Assembly (NCBI GenBank): GCA_020284085.1
Contig: JACEVL010000429.1
Location: forward strand, 82,501 to 146,500
Length of the DNA stretch: 64,000 nt
Direction: 5' to 3'
Source: Aporrectodea caliginosa
Taxonomy: Eukaryota; Annelida; Clitellata; Crassiclitellata; Lumbricidae
The notes under the pieces are model-generated. The model was not told the DNA's origin and made no database searches. It saw nothing but the letters and a program-made list of their open reading frames with translations. This document shows, one piece after another, positions 62,418 to 64,000 of this stretch. A program made the position numbers and the translations under genes. How positions within the stretch are numbered: position 1 is the stretch's first letter; each line of letters starts with the position of its first letter.

Positions 62418-63622
62418 CCGAATACCTTTGACCCTACATTAACTATCGATAGGAGTTCAATTGAAAGTAGTCTCTTTAAAAGTCAAAAAGGGGGTTATCA
62501 CCGATGAGAACTCCTTGACCCTACATTAACATTCGATAACGTTCAATTGTGCAGAGTCTCTAAAGTCAAATTTCTGGGGGTTATCATTGATGAGAACCTT
62601 ACTTGGAAGGAGCATGTGGAGCATGTGAAGAACAAGGTAGCCAAAACTGTGGGGATCATTCACAGACTTAAGGGGTCTTTACCAGCTCACTCTCTCGGGT
62701 TATTGTACACCACCCTTTCTACTGCCTTATTTTAAATTATTGTACTGTGGTGTGCAGCAGGTGGGTATCAGATTATGCTTAAACCCATATACATCCCTTC
62801 AAAAAGGGCAACAAGAGTTATTATCAGTGGAGCTCATTATCTTAGCAGAGAGTCAAGCCACCTGTTTAAGTCCTTAAACCTTTTAACAATTTACGACATT
62901 TATAAACTTCAACTTGGTAATGTTAATGTATCGGCAACTTACAATGGCACTCCCCCTCCCAGCTTTATTTAACCTATATTTCACAGTGATTACTGATGTA
63001 CATGCATTATAAATCTTGCGACATAGGACAAAAACTTACAGAACAGAAAAGGCAGGATAAATGCTGATGTTTCTCGGTCAGAATAACAGCGACCACAGTT
63101 GTGGAACTCTAAGGATTCTTGCATGCGTGAACTACGCTCTCGTTGAATGCTAGATGTTTCTCGGTCAGAATAAAAGGACCGCAGTTGTGGAACTCTATTG
63201 ATTCTTGCATGCGTGAACTACGCTCGCTGATTGCATTCAAGTGTGTATATAAGACTTTTCTGATTGACCAGTACTAACTCAGTAACTCATAACTTTGAGT
63301 GTGATGCTGACTATTATCGTTTTAACTATGAATACCTGCCACTAACTGCATCGCCGTCTTAGCCTGTTAACCAACCCAATACATTTTGTTGTTGTATTTC
63401 TGTGACTGGTAACCAATGGGGAAGACTAGGATAAGCTGTCCCAGCTTCATCTCCCCTACAATCATTTTGTTACTTGACTCGCATATTTCATATTCTTTTG
63501 GCTCGCTATACTGTTAAACTATAACGTGCTGTTAGGATAATTGCTGTTGTTTAATGTGATTGCTGTTTATGCACTCTGTAATTTTGAATTTGAATGCAAA
63601 TGATTCAATAAACTCAAACTCA
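62418..63622 (+). mobile_element. Decayed LINE 3' end inserted in the 13-bp satellite
   Basis: Frames at 62547-62735 and 62775-62972 encode pieces of a CR1/jockey-type reverse transcriptase C-terminal region: VKFLGVIIDENLTWKEHVEH, KTVGIIHRL, then KRATRVI and IYDIYKLQLG. A frameshift or stop separates them, so the copy is dead. The 3' UTR runs to AATAAA at 63607-63612, then AACTCAAACTCAAAA, where the satellite resumes at about 63627. The start is marked by an imperfect 88-bp tandem duplication (62427-62514 and 62515-62600). Confidence 0.8.
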
Positions 63623-64000
63623 AAAAAGAGTTATTGAAAGAGTTATTGAAAGGAGTTATTATAAAGAGTTATTGAAAGAGTTATTTAAAGAGTTATTGAA
63701 AAGAGTTATTGAAAAGAGTTATTGAAAAGAGTTATTGAAAAGGAGTTATTGAAAAGAGTTATTGAAAAAGAGTTATTGAAAGAGAGTTGTCTGAAAAGAG
63801 TTATTGAAAAGAGTTATTGAAAAGGGTTAGTGAATAGAGTTATTGAAAAGAGATTTATTGAATAGAGTTATTGAAAGAGTGTTATTGAAAGAGAGTAATT
63901 GAAAAGAGTTGTTGAAAATTGAAAAGTTATTGAAAAGAGTTTTTGAAAAGAGTTTTTGAAAAAAAGGTTATTGAAAGAGTAATTGAAAAGAGTAATTGAA
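63623..64000. repeat. 13-bp satellite continues to the window edge
   Basis: The same GAGTTATTGAAAA unit as at 51.9-62.4 kb resumes in the same orientation and is diverged throughout. The array extends beyond the window. Confidence 0.95.

Overview
The window looks like nuclear DNA of a metazoan, probably a marine invertebrate. The grounds are spliced genes with GT-AG introns, a 21.6 kb intron, abundant short interspersed repeats, several families of 5'-truncated non-LTR retrotransposons, MITE-like DNA transposons and very long satellites. An invertebrate deuterostome is possible, but the sequence alone does not prove a taxon. There is no sign of operons, Shine-Dalgarno sites or CRISPR arrays.

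Two protein-coding genes can be built. On the + strand a two-pore-domain (K2P) potassium channel is encoded by two coding exons, 19759-21373 and 42973-43655 (765 aa). The intron splits the first glycine codon of the TIGYG selectivity filter. A non-coding 5' exon ending at 17794 is likely but unproven. On the - strand a GAS2-like cytoskeletal linker is encoded by three coding exons, 49931-48822, 48249-48142 and 47271-46888 (533 aa). All its junctions are phase 0 and it carries a CH domain and a GAR domain. The two genes are convergent, with 3.2 kb between their stop codons.

Layout: 1-2230 holds a 937 bp terminal-inverted-repeat element between direct repeats. 2233-3720 is a 20-bp satellite with higher-order structure. 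3.8-19.6 kb holds a tRNA-derived SINE, two LINE fragments, MITE-like repeats and microsatellites. 21.4-43.0 kb is the K2P intron, full of retrotransposon pieces: CR1/jockey-type reverse transcriptase remnants near 26.1, 27.0, 31.2 and 33.1-34.9 kb, a 116 bp MITE and a 436 bp TIR element. It also has a 249 bp pure ATG repeat and tetranucleotide, pyrimidine and AT tracts. 43.7-46.9 kb holds a hAT-type MITE and decayed reverse transcriptase. 51.9-62.4 kb is an almost pure satellite of a 13-bp unit (GAGTTATTGAAAA). It is interrupted at 62.4-63.6 kb by a decayed LINE 3' end and then resumes to the window edge.

No multi-gene pathway is visible; the two genes are functionally unrelated neighbours. 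The less ordinary signals are the 13-bp satellite with a decayed edge, the roughly 30-fold excess of the palindrome TAGGCCTA, the shared GGCGCT-type 3' tails joining LINEs and SINEs, the two related TIR elements, and the 414-residue N-terminal tail of the K2P channel. Many long open frames on the - strand (2.2-3.7 kb, 37.4-38.3 kb) are stop-free tandem repeats, not genes. Protein and repeat family names were assigned by eye, without database searches.
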